A stretch of 64,000 bases of DNA from Pseudoxanthomonas japonensis. Lineage in GTDB: Bacteria; Pseudomonadota; Gammaproteobacteria; Xanthomonadales; Xanthomonadaceae. This document shows positions 7,478-16,022 of the stretch, one piece after another. Under the pieces are notes generated by a model that saw only the letters and a list, made by a program, of their open reading frames with translations, did no database searches and was not told the DNA's origin. The stretch's first letter is position 1. The number at the start of each line of letters is the position of its first letter. The stretch covers positions 334,300 through 398,299 of the forward strand of contig NZ_PDWW01000001.1 in assembly GCF_010093445.1 (NCBI RefSeq), written 5' to 3'. The position numbers and the translations under genes were made by a program.

Positions 7478-9064
7478 ATGGCCTCTGCCGAAGCACTGTG
7501 GCGATGGCTGCGCCAGTGGCGACGCGAAAACCTGCAGGTCGACCGGGTCGCCGTACTGCGGCATGTGGACGACGCCGGGCAACTCGGCCCGCGCTATGCG
7601 TTCATGACGGTGATGGCCTGTGGCATCGCCACGCTGGGCCTGCTGCAGAACTCGGTGGCCGTCATCATCGGCGCGATGCTGATTTCCCCGTTGATGGGAC
7701 CCATCGTCGAACTGGGCATGTCGCTGGCCACGTTCGATTTCCGCAGCCTGCGCGAGTCGCTGAAGACGCTGGCGGTGGGAACCGCGGTTGCCCTGACCAC
7801 GGCGACCGCGATCGTGCTGGTCTCCCCGCTGCAGGAAGCGACGCCGGAAATCCTGGCGCGCACCGAGCCGACCCTGTTCGACCTGCTCGTCGCAGTGTTT
7901 TCCGGACTGGCCGGCGCCTACGCCACCATCACCCGCAAGGGCGAAACCATCGTCGGCGTCGCCATCGCGACGGCGCTGATGCCGCCGCTGGCCGTGGTGG
8001 GTTTCGGTATCGCCACCCTCAACGCCAGCATCGCCGGCGGCGCCTTGTTCCTGTTCATGACCAACCTGCTGGCGATCGCGCTGTCGGTCACCATCATGGC
8101 GCGCTGGTACAACTTCGGTGGGGCCGATTCGCCCAAGCAGACCGCATGGCAGGCCACCATGATCGTGGGAACGTTCCTGCTGCTGTCGATCCCGCTGGGA
8201 CTGGCCCTGCGCGACATCGCGGCGCGCGGCGTCGCCGACCGAACCATCCGCAACGCCATGGACGAAGCCGCCCGCGACCACGGCGGACAGCTCACCACGT
8301 TGCGCGTGGAACGCAACGATGACGTGCTCCGCGTCGACGCGGTGATGCTCCTGCCGCAGCACCTGCCGCAGCTGGACCGGCAACTCGAGCGCAAGCTCGA
8401 ATCCGTACTCGCCAAGCCGGTCGAGGTTTCCCTGCGCGAACTGCTGACCGCAGACGAGACGGCGCTGGCGAACGAGCAGGCATCGCTCGCCCAGCTCCGG
8501 GAAAGCGTGATGCGCCTGCAGAGCGTGGCCGAGCGCGATGCGGCCCAGCGCAGTGCCGGCACGCGAGCAAGCGAAGCCATGCATCAGCGCGTACTGGCGC
8601 ATTTCGGGCAACTCGAGATTCTGGAAGGCGGGCAACGGGCGCGCTGGCAGCTCAACGGGACGGCAGGACTCGATATCGTCGAGGCTCGCCGCCTGGAACA
8701 GGCGCTGGCGACCGACGACACCGGCGCCCTGCAGGTGCAGGTGGTGCCGGCACTGCAGGCACTGCCGCCGGTGGCCTTCGGCGACGACCAGTCGGCGCTG
8801 GATGCGGCGGGTACCGCACAGGTGGATGCGATCGCGTGGGCATTGCGGCGCTGGGGCGTGAACCGGGTATCCGTCGACGGATACGCCGGCAACGATGCAG
8901 CGCTTGCGCTCGCGCGCGCCGAAAGCGTCGCCGCCGCGCTCGACGGCCAGGGGATCCGCGAAGCCACGGCGCGGGCGGTGCCCGGCGCCGATGCACGAGG
9001 CGCCGCCGTCGCCGAGGGCGTGACGGTGCTGCGCGAAGCACGCATCCGGCTCGAGTCGCCGTAG
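7478..9064 (+). CDS. DUF389 (TIGR00341-type) membrane protein with C-terminal extension
   Basis: The protein has 528 residues from ATG 7478, chosen over the adjoining GTG because GGAG sits 8 bases upstream. The N-terminal half holds the DUF389 membrane domain with several hydrophobic helices (FMTVMACGIATLGLLQNSVAV, IIGAMLISPLMGPIVELG, VGVAIATALMPPLAVVGFGI, LFLFMTNLLAIALSVTIMAR). The C-terminal half is hydrophilic, with a coiled-coil-like stretch (TALANEQASLAQLRESVMRL). Near the end, the text VDAIAWALRRWGVNRVSVDGYAG followed by ALARAESVAAAL resembles an OmpA-like peptidoglycan-binding fold. The function of DUF389 proteins is unknown. Confidence 0.85.
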   Translation: MASAEALWRWLRQWRRENLQVDRVAVLRHVDDAGQLGPRYAFMTVMACGIATLGLLQNSVAVIIGAMLISPLMGPIVELGMSLATFDFRSLRESLKTLAVGTAVALTTATAIVLVSPLQEATPEILARTEPTLFDLLVAVFSGLAGAYATITRKGETIVGVAIATALMPPLAVVGFGIATLNASIAGGALFLFMTNLLAIALSVTIMARWYNFGGADSPKQTAWQATMIVGTFLLLSIPLGLALRDIAARGVADRTIRNAMDEAARDHGGQLTTLRVERNDDVLRVDAVMLLPQHLPQLDRQLERKLESVLAKPVEVSLRELLTADETALANEQASLAQLRESVMRLQSVAERDAAQRSAGTRASEAMHQRVLAHFGQLEILEGGQRARWQLNGTAGLDIVEARRLEQALATDDTGALQVQVVPALQALPPVAFGDDQSALDAAGTAQVDAIAWALRRWGVNRVSVDGYAGNDAALALARAESVAAALDGQGIREATARAVPGADARGAAVAEGVTVLREARIRLESP

Positions 9065-9246
9065 CCGCGCCTCTTGCGAGCCATGTGCATCATGGCAGGG
9101 CGCGCATGTTGACGAAGACCGTCAACCGGTCGGGAAAATACGCGGCGATGTCCGGCACGCGGGAGGGTTTGCGGCGATGCGGCGCGCATAATGGCCGTCA
9201 TAGCGCGCATCGAGCCGCGCGACCTGTTCACCGCTGACGGCACGCC

Positions 9247-11862
9247 ATGAATACCGACTACCGCACCTCGCTCCCGGGCACGAAGCTCGACTATTACGAC
9301 GCGCGCGCCGCGGTCGACGCCCTGCAGCCGGGCGCCTGGGCGTCGCTGTCGTACACCGCACGCGTCCACGCCGAGAACATCGTCCGCCGCGCCGATCCCG
9401 CGCGCCGCGATGATTACCTGCGGCAACTGGTGGAGCGTCGTCGCGATCTGGATTTCCCCTGGTTCCCGGCGCGCGTGGTCTGCCACGACATCCTCGGCCA
9501 GACTGCGCTGGTCGACCTGGCCGGCCTGCGCGATGCCATCGCGGACCAGGGCGGCGACCCGGCGCAGGTGAACCCGGTGGTGCCGGTGCAGCTGATCGTC
9601 GACCACTCGCTGGCAGTGGAATGCGGCGGCTACGACCCGGATGCGTTCGCGAAGAATCGCGCCATCGAGGACCGCCGCAACGAGGACCGCTTCCATTTCA
9701 TCGACTGGACCAAGCTGGCGTTCAAGAACGTCGACGTGATCCCGCCGGGTAACGGGATCATGCACCAGATCAACCTGGAGAAGATGTCGCCGGTGATCTA
9801 CGTGCAGGATGGCGTCGCGTTCCCCGATACCTGCGTCGGCACCGACAGCCACACACCGCACGTGGATGCGCTGGGCGTCATCGCCGTCGGCGTGGGCGGC
9901 CTGGAGGCGGAGAACGTCATGCTCGGCCGCGCCTCGTGGATGCGCACGCCGGACATCGTCGGCGTGGAGCTCGGCGGCAAGCCGCAGCCCGGCATCACCG
10001 CGACCGACGTGGTGCTGGCGCTGACCGAGTTCCTGCGCAAGGAAAAGGTGGTCGGCGCCTACCTCGAATTCCGTGGCGAAGGCGCAGCGGCGTTGACCAT
10101 CGGCGACCGCGCGACGATCTCCAACATGGCACCCGAGTACGGCGCGACCGCAGCGATGTTCTTCATCGACGAGAACACGCTGGACTACCTGCGCCTGACC
10201 GGACGCAGCGACGAGCAGGTCGCGCTGGTCGAGACGTATGCCAAGACCGCCGGCCTGTGGGCCGACGACCTGGCGAGCGCGCAGTACGAACGCACCCTGC
10301 ACTTCGACCTGTCCACCGTGGTGCGCAACATGGCCGGTCCGTCCAATCCGCACAAGCGCCTGCCGACCAGCGCGCTGGCCGAGCGCGGCATTGCCGACGA
10401 GGCCAAACTGGCCTCGGGCCGGGCGGAGGAAGCGCAGGGCCTGATGCCGGACGGCGCGGTGATCATCGCCGCCATCACCTCGTGCACCAACACCAGCAAT
10501 CCGCGCAACGTCATCGCCGCCGCGCTGCTGGCGCGCAACGCCAATGCGAAGGGCCTGGTGCGCAAACCATGGGTGAAGTCGTCGCTCGCGCCCGGCTCCA
10601 AGGCCGTGCAGCTGTACCTGGAGGAATCCGGTCTGCTGCCCGATCTGGAGAAACTCGGCTTCGGCATCGTCGCCTTCGCCTGCACCACCTGCAACGGCAT
10701 GAGCGGTGCGCTGGATCCGACGATCCAGCAGGAGATCATCGACCGCGATCTGTACGCGACCGCCGTGCTGTCGGGCAACCGCAACTTCGACGGCCGCATC
10801 CATCCGTACGCGAAGCAGGCGTTCCTCGCTTCGCCGCCGCTGGTGATCGCCTATGCGATCGCCGGCACCGTGCGCTTCGACATCGAGAAGGACGCGCTTG
10901 GCATCGATGCCGACGGCAATCCCATCACGCTGAAGGACCTCTGGCCGAGCGACGAGGAGATCGACGCGGTCGTCAAGGCCAGCGTGAAACCGGAGCAATA
11001 CCGTTCCGTCTACAACCCGATGTTCAACGTGCGCGTGGAGCATGGCGGCAAGGTCGATCCGCTGTACGCGTGGCGCCCGCAGAGCACCTACATCCGCCGT
11101 CCGCCGTACTGGGAAGGCGCGCTGGCCGGCGAACGCACGCTGCGCGGCATGCGTCCGCTGGCGGTGCTCGGCGACAACATCACCACCGACCACCTGTCGC
11201 CATCGAACGCGATCCTCGCCTCGAGCGCGGCAGGCGAGTACCTGGCGAAAATGGGTTTGCCGGAAGAAGACTTCAATTCCTACGCCACGCACCGCGGCGA
11301 CCACCTGACCGCGCAGCGCGCTACGTTCGCCAACCCGCAGTTGCTCAACGAGATGGCGGTCGTCGACGGTGAAGTGAAGAAGGGTTCGCTGGCCCGCATC
11401 GAGCCGGACGGGCAGGTGGTGCGCATGTGGGAAGCCATCGAGACCTACATGGAGCGCAAGCAGCCGCTGGTCATCATCGCCGGCGCCGACTACGGGCAGG
11501 GCAGCTCGCGCGACTGGGCGGCGAAGGGCGTGCGCCTGGCCGGCGTGGAGGCGATCGTGGCGGAAGGCTTCGAGCGCATCCACCGCACCAACCTGATCGG
11601 CATGGGCGTGCTGCCGCTGGAGTTCAAGGCAGGCGAGACGCGAAAGACCTGGGGCATCGACGGGACCGAGACGTTCGACGTGGTCGGCGAACGCAAGCCG
11701 CGCGCCGAGCTGGTGCTGGTGATCCACCGCGCCAACGGCGAGACGGTGCGGGTACCGGTGGTCTGCCGTCTGGACTCGGACGAGGAAGTGTCGATCTACG
11801 AGGCGGGCGGGGTACTGCAGCGGTTCGCGCAGGATTTCCTCGACGCGTCGAAAGCGGCCTGA
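9247..11862 (+). CDS. acnD: Fe/S-dependent 2-methylisocitrate dehydratase AcnD
   Basis: This 871-residue aconitase-superfamily enzyme carries the cluster cysteines in ITSCTNTSNP and CTTCNGMSG, substrate motifs DNITTDHLSPS and GTDSHTPHVDALG, and the domain 4 motif GADYGQGSSRDWAAKG. AcnD dehydrates 2-methylcitrate to 2-methylaconitate, which PrpF isomerises, in propionate breakdown. I assign AcnD rather than housekeeping AcnA because prpF follows and the N-terminus (MNTDYRTSLPGTKLDYYDAR) is AcnD-like. Unusually, prpB and prpC are not upstream: a DUF389 gene occupies that side. Expression control is not visible. Confidence 0.93.
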   Translation: MNTDYRTSLPGTKLDYYDARAAVDALQPGAWASLSYTARVHAENIVRRADPARRDDYLRQLVERRRDLDFPWFPARVVCHDILGQTALVDLAGLRDAIADQGGDPAQVNPVVPVQLIVDHSLAVECGGYDPDAFAKNRAIEDRRNEDRFHFIDWTKLAFKNVDVIPPGNGIMHQINLEKMSPVIYVQDGVAFPDTCVGTDSHTPHVDALGVIAVGVGGLEAENVMLGRASWMRTPDIVGVELGGKPQPGITATDVVLALTEFLRKEKVVGAYLEFRGEGAAALTIGDRATISNMAPEYGATAAMFFIDENTLDYLRLTGRSDEQVALVETYAKTAGLWADDLASAQYERTLHFDLSTVVRNMAGPSNPHKRLPTSALAERGIADEAKLASGRAEEAQGLMPDGAVIIAAITSCTNTSNPRNVIAAALLARNANAKGLVRKPWVKSSLAPGSKAVQLYLEESGLLPDLEKLGFGIVAFACTTCNGMSGALDPTIQQEIIDRDLYATAVLSGNRNFDGRIHPYAKQAFLASPPLVIAYAIAGTVRFDIEKDALGIDADGNPITLKDLWPSDEEIDAVVKASVKPEQYRSVYNPMFNVRVEHGGKVDPLYAWRPQSTYIRRPPYWEGALAGERTLRGMRPLAVLGDNITTDHLSPSNAILASSAAGEYLAKMGLPEEDFNSYATHRGDHLTAQRATFANPQLLNEMAVVDGEVKKGSLARIEPDGQVVRMWEAIETYMERKQPLVIIAGADYGQGSSRDWAAKGVRLAGVEAIVAEGFERIHRTNLIGMGVLPLEFKAGETRKTWGIDGTETFDVVGERKPRAELVLVIHRANGETVRVPVVCRLDSDEEVSIYEAGGVLQRFAQDFLDASKAA

Positions 11863-11905
11863 CCCGTTCGTCGAATCGGTACACCCAACGCACAGGAGTC
11901 CGATC

Positions 11906-12370
11906 ATGTCCGAGAACACCGCCCCCGGTACCGTCCGCCTGCACCGCGTGCTGCGTGCGCCGCCCTCGCGCGTCTACCGCGCCTTCCTCGATCCGGACGC
12001 GATGGTGAAGTGGCTGCCGCCGCACGGGTTCACCGGCAAGGTCCATTCGATGGACGCGCGCGTGGGCGGCGGTTACACGATGTCGTTCACCAACTTCGGC
12101 ACCGGCTCCAGCCATTCCTTCGGCGGCACATACGTGGAGCTGGTGGAGAACGAACGGCTGCGCTACACGGACCAGTTCGACAACCCCGGCCTGCCGGGCC
12201 AGATGCAGGTCACGGTGACGCTGAAGCAGAGCATCGTCGGCACCGAGCTCCACGTCGTGCAGGAAGGCATTCCTGCCGCGATCCCGGTCGACTTCTGCTA
12301 CCAGGGCTGGCAGGAATCGCTGGAGCTGCTGGCGAAGCTGGTCGAACCCGAGATTCCCGATGGCGCGTGA
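11906..12370 (+). CDS. SRPBCC/AHSA1-domain protein
   Basis: This 154-residue START-like ligand-binding protein shows the AHSA1 features: VRLHRVLRAPPSRVYRAFLD, MVKWLPPHGFTGKV, GGGYTMSF, HSFGGTYVELVENERLRYTD and a final GWQESLELLAKLVE. Many such genes exist in each genome and their ligands are unknown. It is placed 43 bp after acnD, and its stop overlaps the first ATG of the DUF559 gene (12368-12372), so it may be in the acnD-prpF transcript, though it has no known role in propionate metabolism. Confidence 0.85.
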   Translation: MSENTAPGTVRLHRVLRAPPSRVYRAFLDPDAMVKWLPPHGFTGKVHSMDARVGGGYTMSFTNFGTGSSHSFGGTYVELVENERLRYTDQFDNPGLPGQMQVTVTLKQSIVGTELHVVQEGIPAAIPVDFCYQGWQESLELLAKLVEPEIPDGA

Positions 12371-12840
12371 TGACGTCTATGCTCCTTTCCATGCATACGG
12401 ACATTGCGAGCCCCTCTCCCCTCGCGGGAGAGGGGTTGGGGAGAGGGGGCACCGTGGAATCAAGGACGTTCGCGAAGCAACTTCGCCGCAACATGACGGA
12501 CGCCGAGCATCGGCTCTGGAAGCATCTGCGAGCGCATCGACTCGATGGGCAGAAGTTCCGCCGCCAGCAGCCGATCGGTCCTTGCATCGTATATTTCGTG
12601 CATTTCGGAGCGCGAGTGGTCGTCGAGGCCGATGGTGGGCAGCACGTTCAATCCCCGCATGACACCGCACGCGATGCCTGGCTGATGCGACAGGGGTTTC
12701 GCGTCCTCCGGTTCTGGAACGACGACATACTCCTGCACACCGATGCCGTGCTTGAATCCATTTGGAAGGCGCTGCGCGAAAGAGCGCCCTCTCCCCCGAC
12801 CCCTCTCCCGCAAGGGGAGAGGGGTGAACAGCCCCACTGA
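12370..12840 (+). CDS. DUF559 endonuclease-domain protein
   Basis: The protein has up to 156 residues from ATG 12370; ATG 12391 is an alternative. The middle is a clear DUF559 (Vsr-like restriction fold) domain: TFAKQLRRNMTDAEHRLWKHLR, FRRQQPIGPCIVYF, VVVEADGGQH, ARDAWLMRQGFRVLRFWNDD. Both protein ends are translations of palindromic repeats (SPSPLAGEGLGRGG near the start, PSPPTPLPQGERGE at the end), so these parts are probably not functional protein. Cellular role is unknown. It interrupts the expected acnD-prpF adjacency and looks like an inserted unit. Confidence 0.87.
   Translation: MTSMLLSMHTDIASPSPLAGEGLGRGGTVESRTFAKQLRRNMTDAEHRLWKHLRAHRLDGQKFRRQQPIGPCIVYFVHFGARVVVEADGGQHVQSPHDTARDAWLMRQGFRVLRFWNDDILLHTDAVLESIWKALRERAPSPPTPLPQGERGEQPH
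12411..12450. repeat. CCCCTCTCCC palindrome, left copy flanking DUF559
   Basis: A stem CCCCTCTCCC (12411-12420), loop CTCGC, and GGGAGAGGGG (12426-12435) are followed by an extra GGGGAGAGGGGG tract. It lies at the 5' edge of the DUF559 reading frame and has an inverted counterpart at 12787-12824. Confidence 0.85.
12787..12824. repeat. CCCCTCTCCC palindrome, right copy flanking DUF559
   Basis: A leading CCCTCTCCCCCGA tract precedes the stem CCCCTCTCCC (12800-12809), loop GCAAG, and GGGAGAGGGG (12815-12824). The element mirrors the one at 12411-12450, so the two bracket the DUF559 gene as an inverted pair. Confidence 0.85.
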
Positions 12841-12853
12841 GACAGAGTTCGAC

Positions 12854-14047
12854 ATGTCAAACGCCCCCCAGATCCGCATCCCCGCCACCTACATGCGCGG
12901 CGGCACGTCGAAAGGCGTGTTCTTCCGGCTGCAGGATCTTCCGGCGCGCGCGCAGGCACCGGGGCCGGTGCGCGATGCGCTGCTGAGCCGCGTGATCGGG
13001 TCGCCCGATCCGTACGGCAAGCACACCGATGGCATGGGTGGCGCGACGTCGAGCACCAGCAAGGTGGTGATCATCGCGCCGGCCACCCAGCCGGAGCATG
13101 ACGTGGACTACCTGTACGGGCAGGTGCCGATCAACGAGTCCTTCATCGACTGGAGCGGCAACTGCGGCAACCTGTCGTCGGCGGTCGGTCCGTTCGCCAT
13201 CGCCAACGGCTTCATCGACAAGGCGCGCATTCCCGAGAACGGCGTGGTCACCGTCCGCATCTGGCAGGCCAACATCCACAAGACCATCGTCGCCCATGTG
13301 CAGGTGACCAACGGCGAGGTGCAGGAAACCGGCGACTTCGAACTGGACGGCGTGACGTTCCCCGCCGCGGAAGTGCAGCTCGAATTCATCGATCCGGCGG
13401 ACGAAGGCGATGGCGACGGGGGGGGCGCGATGTTCCCCACCGGCCAACTGGTCGATGACCTCGACGTGCCGGGCGTCGGCGTGTTCAAGGCCACGATGAT
13501 CAACGCCGGCGTGCCGGTGGTGTTTGTGGAGGCGGCGGCGCTGGGCTACGACGGCACCGAGCTGCAGGGCGCGATCAACGAAGACAAGGTTGCGCTCGAG
13601 AAGCTGGAAGCCATCCGTGCCCATGGCGCCGTGCGCATGGGCCTGGTCCCCGATGTCGCGGCGGCTGCGAAGCGCCCGCTGACGCCGAAGGTGGCGTTCG
13701 TCGCACCGCCGAAGGACTACGTATCGTCGAGCGGCAAGCCGGTCGCCGCTTCCGACATCGACCTGCTGGCGCGCGCCATGTCGATGGGCAAGCTGCACCA
13801 CGCGATGATGGGCACGGCGTCGGTCGCCATCGCCACGGCCGCTGCAGTGCCGGGCACGCTGGTGAACGCGGCGGCCGGTGGCGGCACGCGCGAGGTGCTG
13901 GTGTTCGGGCATCCGTCCGGCACGCTGCGCGTCGGTGCGGACGTGAAGCAGGTGGATGGCACGTGGGTGGTGACCAAGGCGGTGATGAGCCGCAGCGCGC
14001 GCGTGCTGATGGAAGGCGCGGTGCGCGTGCCGGGCGACGCGTTCTGA
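12854..14047 (+). CDS. prpF: 2-methylaconitate cis-trans isomerase PrpF
   Basis: This 397-residue cytoplasmic protein belongs to the PrpF family (diaminopimelate-epimerase fold). It isomerises the 2-methylaconitate made by AcnD so that the methylcitrate cycle can proceed. Family text is clear: IRIPATYMRGGTSKGVFFRL, GSPDPYGKHTDGMGGATSST, FIDWSGNCGNLSSAVGPFAI, PVVFVEAAALGYDGTEL, and MSMGKLHHAMMGTASVAIAT. Start ATG 12854 lies 13 bp after the DUF559 stop with only a weak purine-rich site (GAGACAGAG). Functional linkage to acnD is firm even though two genes now separate them. Confidence 0.96.
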   Translation: MSNAPQIRIPATYMRGGTSKGVFFRLQDLPARAQAPGPVRDALLSRVIGSPDPYGKHTDGMGGATSSTSKVVIIAPATQPEHDVDYLYGQVPINESFIDWSGNCGNLSSAVGPFAIANGFIDKARIPENGVVTVRIWQANIHKTIVAHVQVTNGEVQETGDFELDGVTFPAAEVQLEFIDPADEGDGDGGGAMFPTGQLVDDLDVPGVGVFKATMINAGVPVVFVEAAALGYDGTELQGAINEDKVALEKLEAIRAHGAVRMGLVPDVAAAAKRPLTPKVAFVAPPKDYVSSSGKPVAASDIDLLARAMSMGKLHHAMMGTASVAIATAAAVPGTLVNAAAGGGTREVLVFGHPSGTLRVGADVKQVDGTWVVTKAVMSRSARVLMEGAVRVPGDAF

Positions 14048-14128
14048 CGACGGCAGGCTGACCTGCCGGAAGTCACCACTTTCGCCGAGGCCATTGCCTC
14101 GGCGCGGCGCACGCGACAGCATGGACGC

Positions 14129-15235
14129 ATGTGGCCGACCCTGACCCGACTTCGCGAACCCATGACGCTCGCCGGCGTATTCACGATCGGCGCCGTGTCC
14201 TTGGGTCTGCGCTTCCTGCCGCCAGACATCCTGCCGGCCGCAGCCGCGGCGCTGGGTGCGTATGCGTCGGGTTTTCTTCTGTTCGCGGTGGCACCGGACA
14301 CCTGGAAGCGGTCGCGCCGGATCGCACTCGTGGCGATGGCTGCTCTTGCGCTGCTGCTGGCCTGGCTCACGCCCCGGGTCGGCACCGCGCAGGTGCTGTT
14401 GGTGATCTGGGTGGCATGCGCGGTCAACGTGCTGTCGCCGCGATGGGTGATCGGTGCGGCAGTGGTGTTGAACGCGGCCTTCTACGCGCTGTTGGTACAT
14501 CATGAATTCGGCGCGCCGGGCACGATGACGCTGATCAACATGGGCTTCCAGGCCCTGGCCGGTCTGTGCGTGCACTACGCGCGCCGTGCGGAAGACTCGC
14601 GCGACGCGCTCGCGCGCGTGAACGCCGACCTGCTGGCCACGCGCGCCCTGCTGGCCGACAGCGCGCGCGATGCCGAGCGCCTGCGGGTGGCACGCGAACT
14701 GCACGACGTCGCCGGCCACAAGCTCACCGCGATGAAGCTCAACCTGCGTGCGCTGGCAAGCGATCCGACGCTCGCGGCGCGCGAGGAAGTGCGCATCGCG
14801 CAGCAGTTGTCCACCGAACTGCTGGACGACATCCGCAGCGTCGTGCAGGCCATGCGCGATTCGCGCGGGCTGGACTTGCAGACCGCGATCCGCGCCCTCG
14901 CCGCGCCGCTACCGCGACCCGCGTTGGCGCTGCATATCGAGGAGGGCGTGAAGGTTGACGACCCCGCGGTCGCGGAATCACTGTTGCGCATCGTGCAGGA
15001 ATGCCTGACCAACGCGGCACGCCATGCCGGTGCGGAGACGCTGACCGTGTCATTGAAGAACGAGGAGGCAGGCATGCACCTGCGGATCGAAGACGATGGA
15101 CGCATGAAAGGCGGCATGCGCGAAGGCAACGGCGTATCGGGTATCCGCGAACGCGTCGCGGCGCTGGGCGGCGAGCTGGAGTTCGGCACCAGCGCAACCG
15201 GCGGCCTGCGTCTGGACGTGAGGCTCCCCGCATGA
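14129..15235 (+). CDS. Two-component sensor histidine kinase (HisKA_3 class)
   Basis: This 368-residue inner-membrane kinase has an N-terminal part with about five hydrophobic helices (residues 12-145) and no obvious periplasmic sensor domain, so it may sense something in the membrane. A short coiled coil (150-185) leads to the H-box RVARELHDVAGHKLTAMKLN with phosphoacceptor His192. The ATPase domain has ECLTNAARHAGA and a final SGIRERVAALGGELEF. This is the DesK/NarX-type architecture. The stop overlaps the start of the response regulator (ATGA at 15232-15235). The signal is unknown. Confidence 0.93.
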   Translation: MWPTLTRLREPMTLAGVFTIGAVSLGLRFLPPDILPAAAAALGAYASGFLLFAVAPDTWKRSRRIALVAMAALALLLAWLTPRVGTAQVLLVIWVACAVNVLSPRWVIGAAVVLNAAFYALLVHHEFGAPGTMTLINMGFQALAGLCVHYARRAEDSRDALARVNADLLATRALLADSARDAERLRVARELHDVAGHKLTAMKLNLRALASDPTLAAREEVRIAQQLSTELLDDIRSVVQAMRDSRGLDLQTAIRALAAPLPRPALALHIEEGVKVDDPAVAESLLRIVQECLTNAARHAGAETLTVSLKNEEAGMHLRIEDDGRMKGGMREGNGVSGIRERVAALGGELEFGTSATGGLRLDVRLPA

Positions 15236-15861
15236 GCGTGCGTGTCGCCCTGGCCGATGACCAGGCGCTGGTGCGCGCCGGCCTGCGCGCCCTGCTGAAG
15301 GCGCAGCAGGTGGAGGTGGTGTTCGAAGCCGACGACGGCGCCGATCTGCTCGCCAAGCTGGAATCGCAACCGGTGGACGTGGTGCTGAGCGATATCCGCA
15401 TGCCGGGCGTGGATGGCATCGACGCGCTGATCAAGCTGCGCGAGCGCGGTGACCGCACGCCGTTCTTGCTGCTCACCACCTTCGACGACAGCGACCTGCT
15501 GCTGCGTGCGACCGATGCCGGTGCGCAGGGCTTCCTGCTGAAGGATGCGGCGCCGGAAGACCTGCACGACGCCATCCAGCGCGTGGCCGGCGGCGAGACG
15601 CTGCTGCAGCCGGTCAGCACGGATCCGGTGCGCGCGCGTTTCCGCTTCCGCGACGAAGCACCGCCCACCGACACCTTCAGCGAACGCGAGGTCGCGATCC
15701 TGCGCCTGCTGGCAGGCGGTTATTCGAACAAGGAAATCGCACGCACGCTGTTCCTGGCCGAAGGCACGGTGAAGAACTACGTCTCCACCATCCTCGACAA
15801 GCTCGGCACCCGCGACCGCACCCGCGCCGTGCTGAAGGCGATCACGCTGCGGATCATCTGA
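15232..15861 (+). CDS. NarL/FixJ-family response regulator
   Basis: This 209-residue DNA-binding regulator is translationally coupled to the kinase before it. The receiver domain has ADDQ at the start, phosphoacceptor Asp54 in LSDIRMPGVDG, the switch Thr in LLTTFDD and Lys in FLLKDA. The C-terminal LuxR-type HTH is FSEREVAILRLLAGGYSNKE followed by TVKNYVSTILDKLGTRDRT. The target genes are not evident; no divergent or downstream membrane transporter operon is present, which is the usual arrangement for DesK-type pairs. Confidence 0.95.
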   Translation: MSVRVALADDQALVRAGLRALLKAQQVEVVFEADDGADLLAKLESQPVDVVLSDIRMPGVDGIDALIKLRERGDRTPFLLLTTFDDSDLLLRATDAGAQGFLLKDAAPEDLHDAIQRVAGGETLLQPVSTDPVRARFRFRDEAPPTDTFSEREVAILRLLAGGYSNKEIARTLFLAEGTVKNYVSTILDKLGTRDRTRAVLKAITLRII

Positions 15862-15878
15862 GGGGACGCTGGCTTCTC

Positions 15879-16011
15879 TGTAGGAGCGACGTGAGTCGCG
15901 ACCGCACGCCTCGCCCGCTCATAACCCATATCACGTGATTGATTCACCTGCGCGAGTCCTCAGGCGCAATGGCATGCTGGTTTCGCGGTCGCGACTCACG
16001 TCGCTCCTACA
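15879..16011. repeat. REP-like inverted pair, GGAGCGACGTGAGTCGCGA type
   Basis: Two 27-base arms (15879-15905 and 15985-16011) are perfect reverse complements, separated by 79 bases. The core GTAGGAGCGACGTGAGTCGC belongs to the same family as 4850-4914. It fills the gap between the response regulator stop and the convergent DUF4010 gene. Confidence 0.9.
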
Positions 16012-16022
16012 GAAAAGCTAAG

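Noticed and set aside
9247..11862. Housekeeping aconitase AcnA
   Set aside because: The prpF gene downstream and the AcnD-like N-terminus make the methylcitrate enzyme the better call, although the motifs of both families overlap.
8584..11919. Minus-strand open frame of more than 1,100 codons over acnD
   Set aside because: It is the antisense of acnD and the DUF389 gene; its translation is His/Arg/Gln-rich without any domain, while acnD is certain on the other strand.
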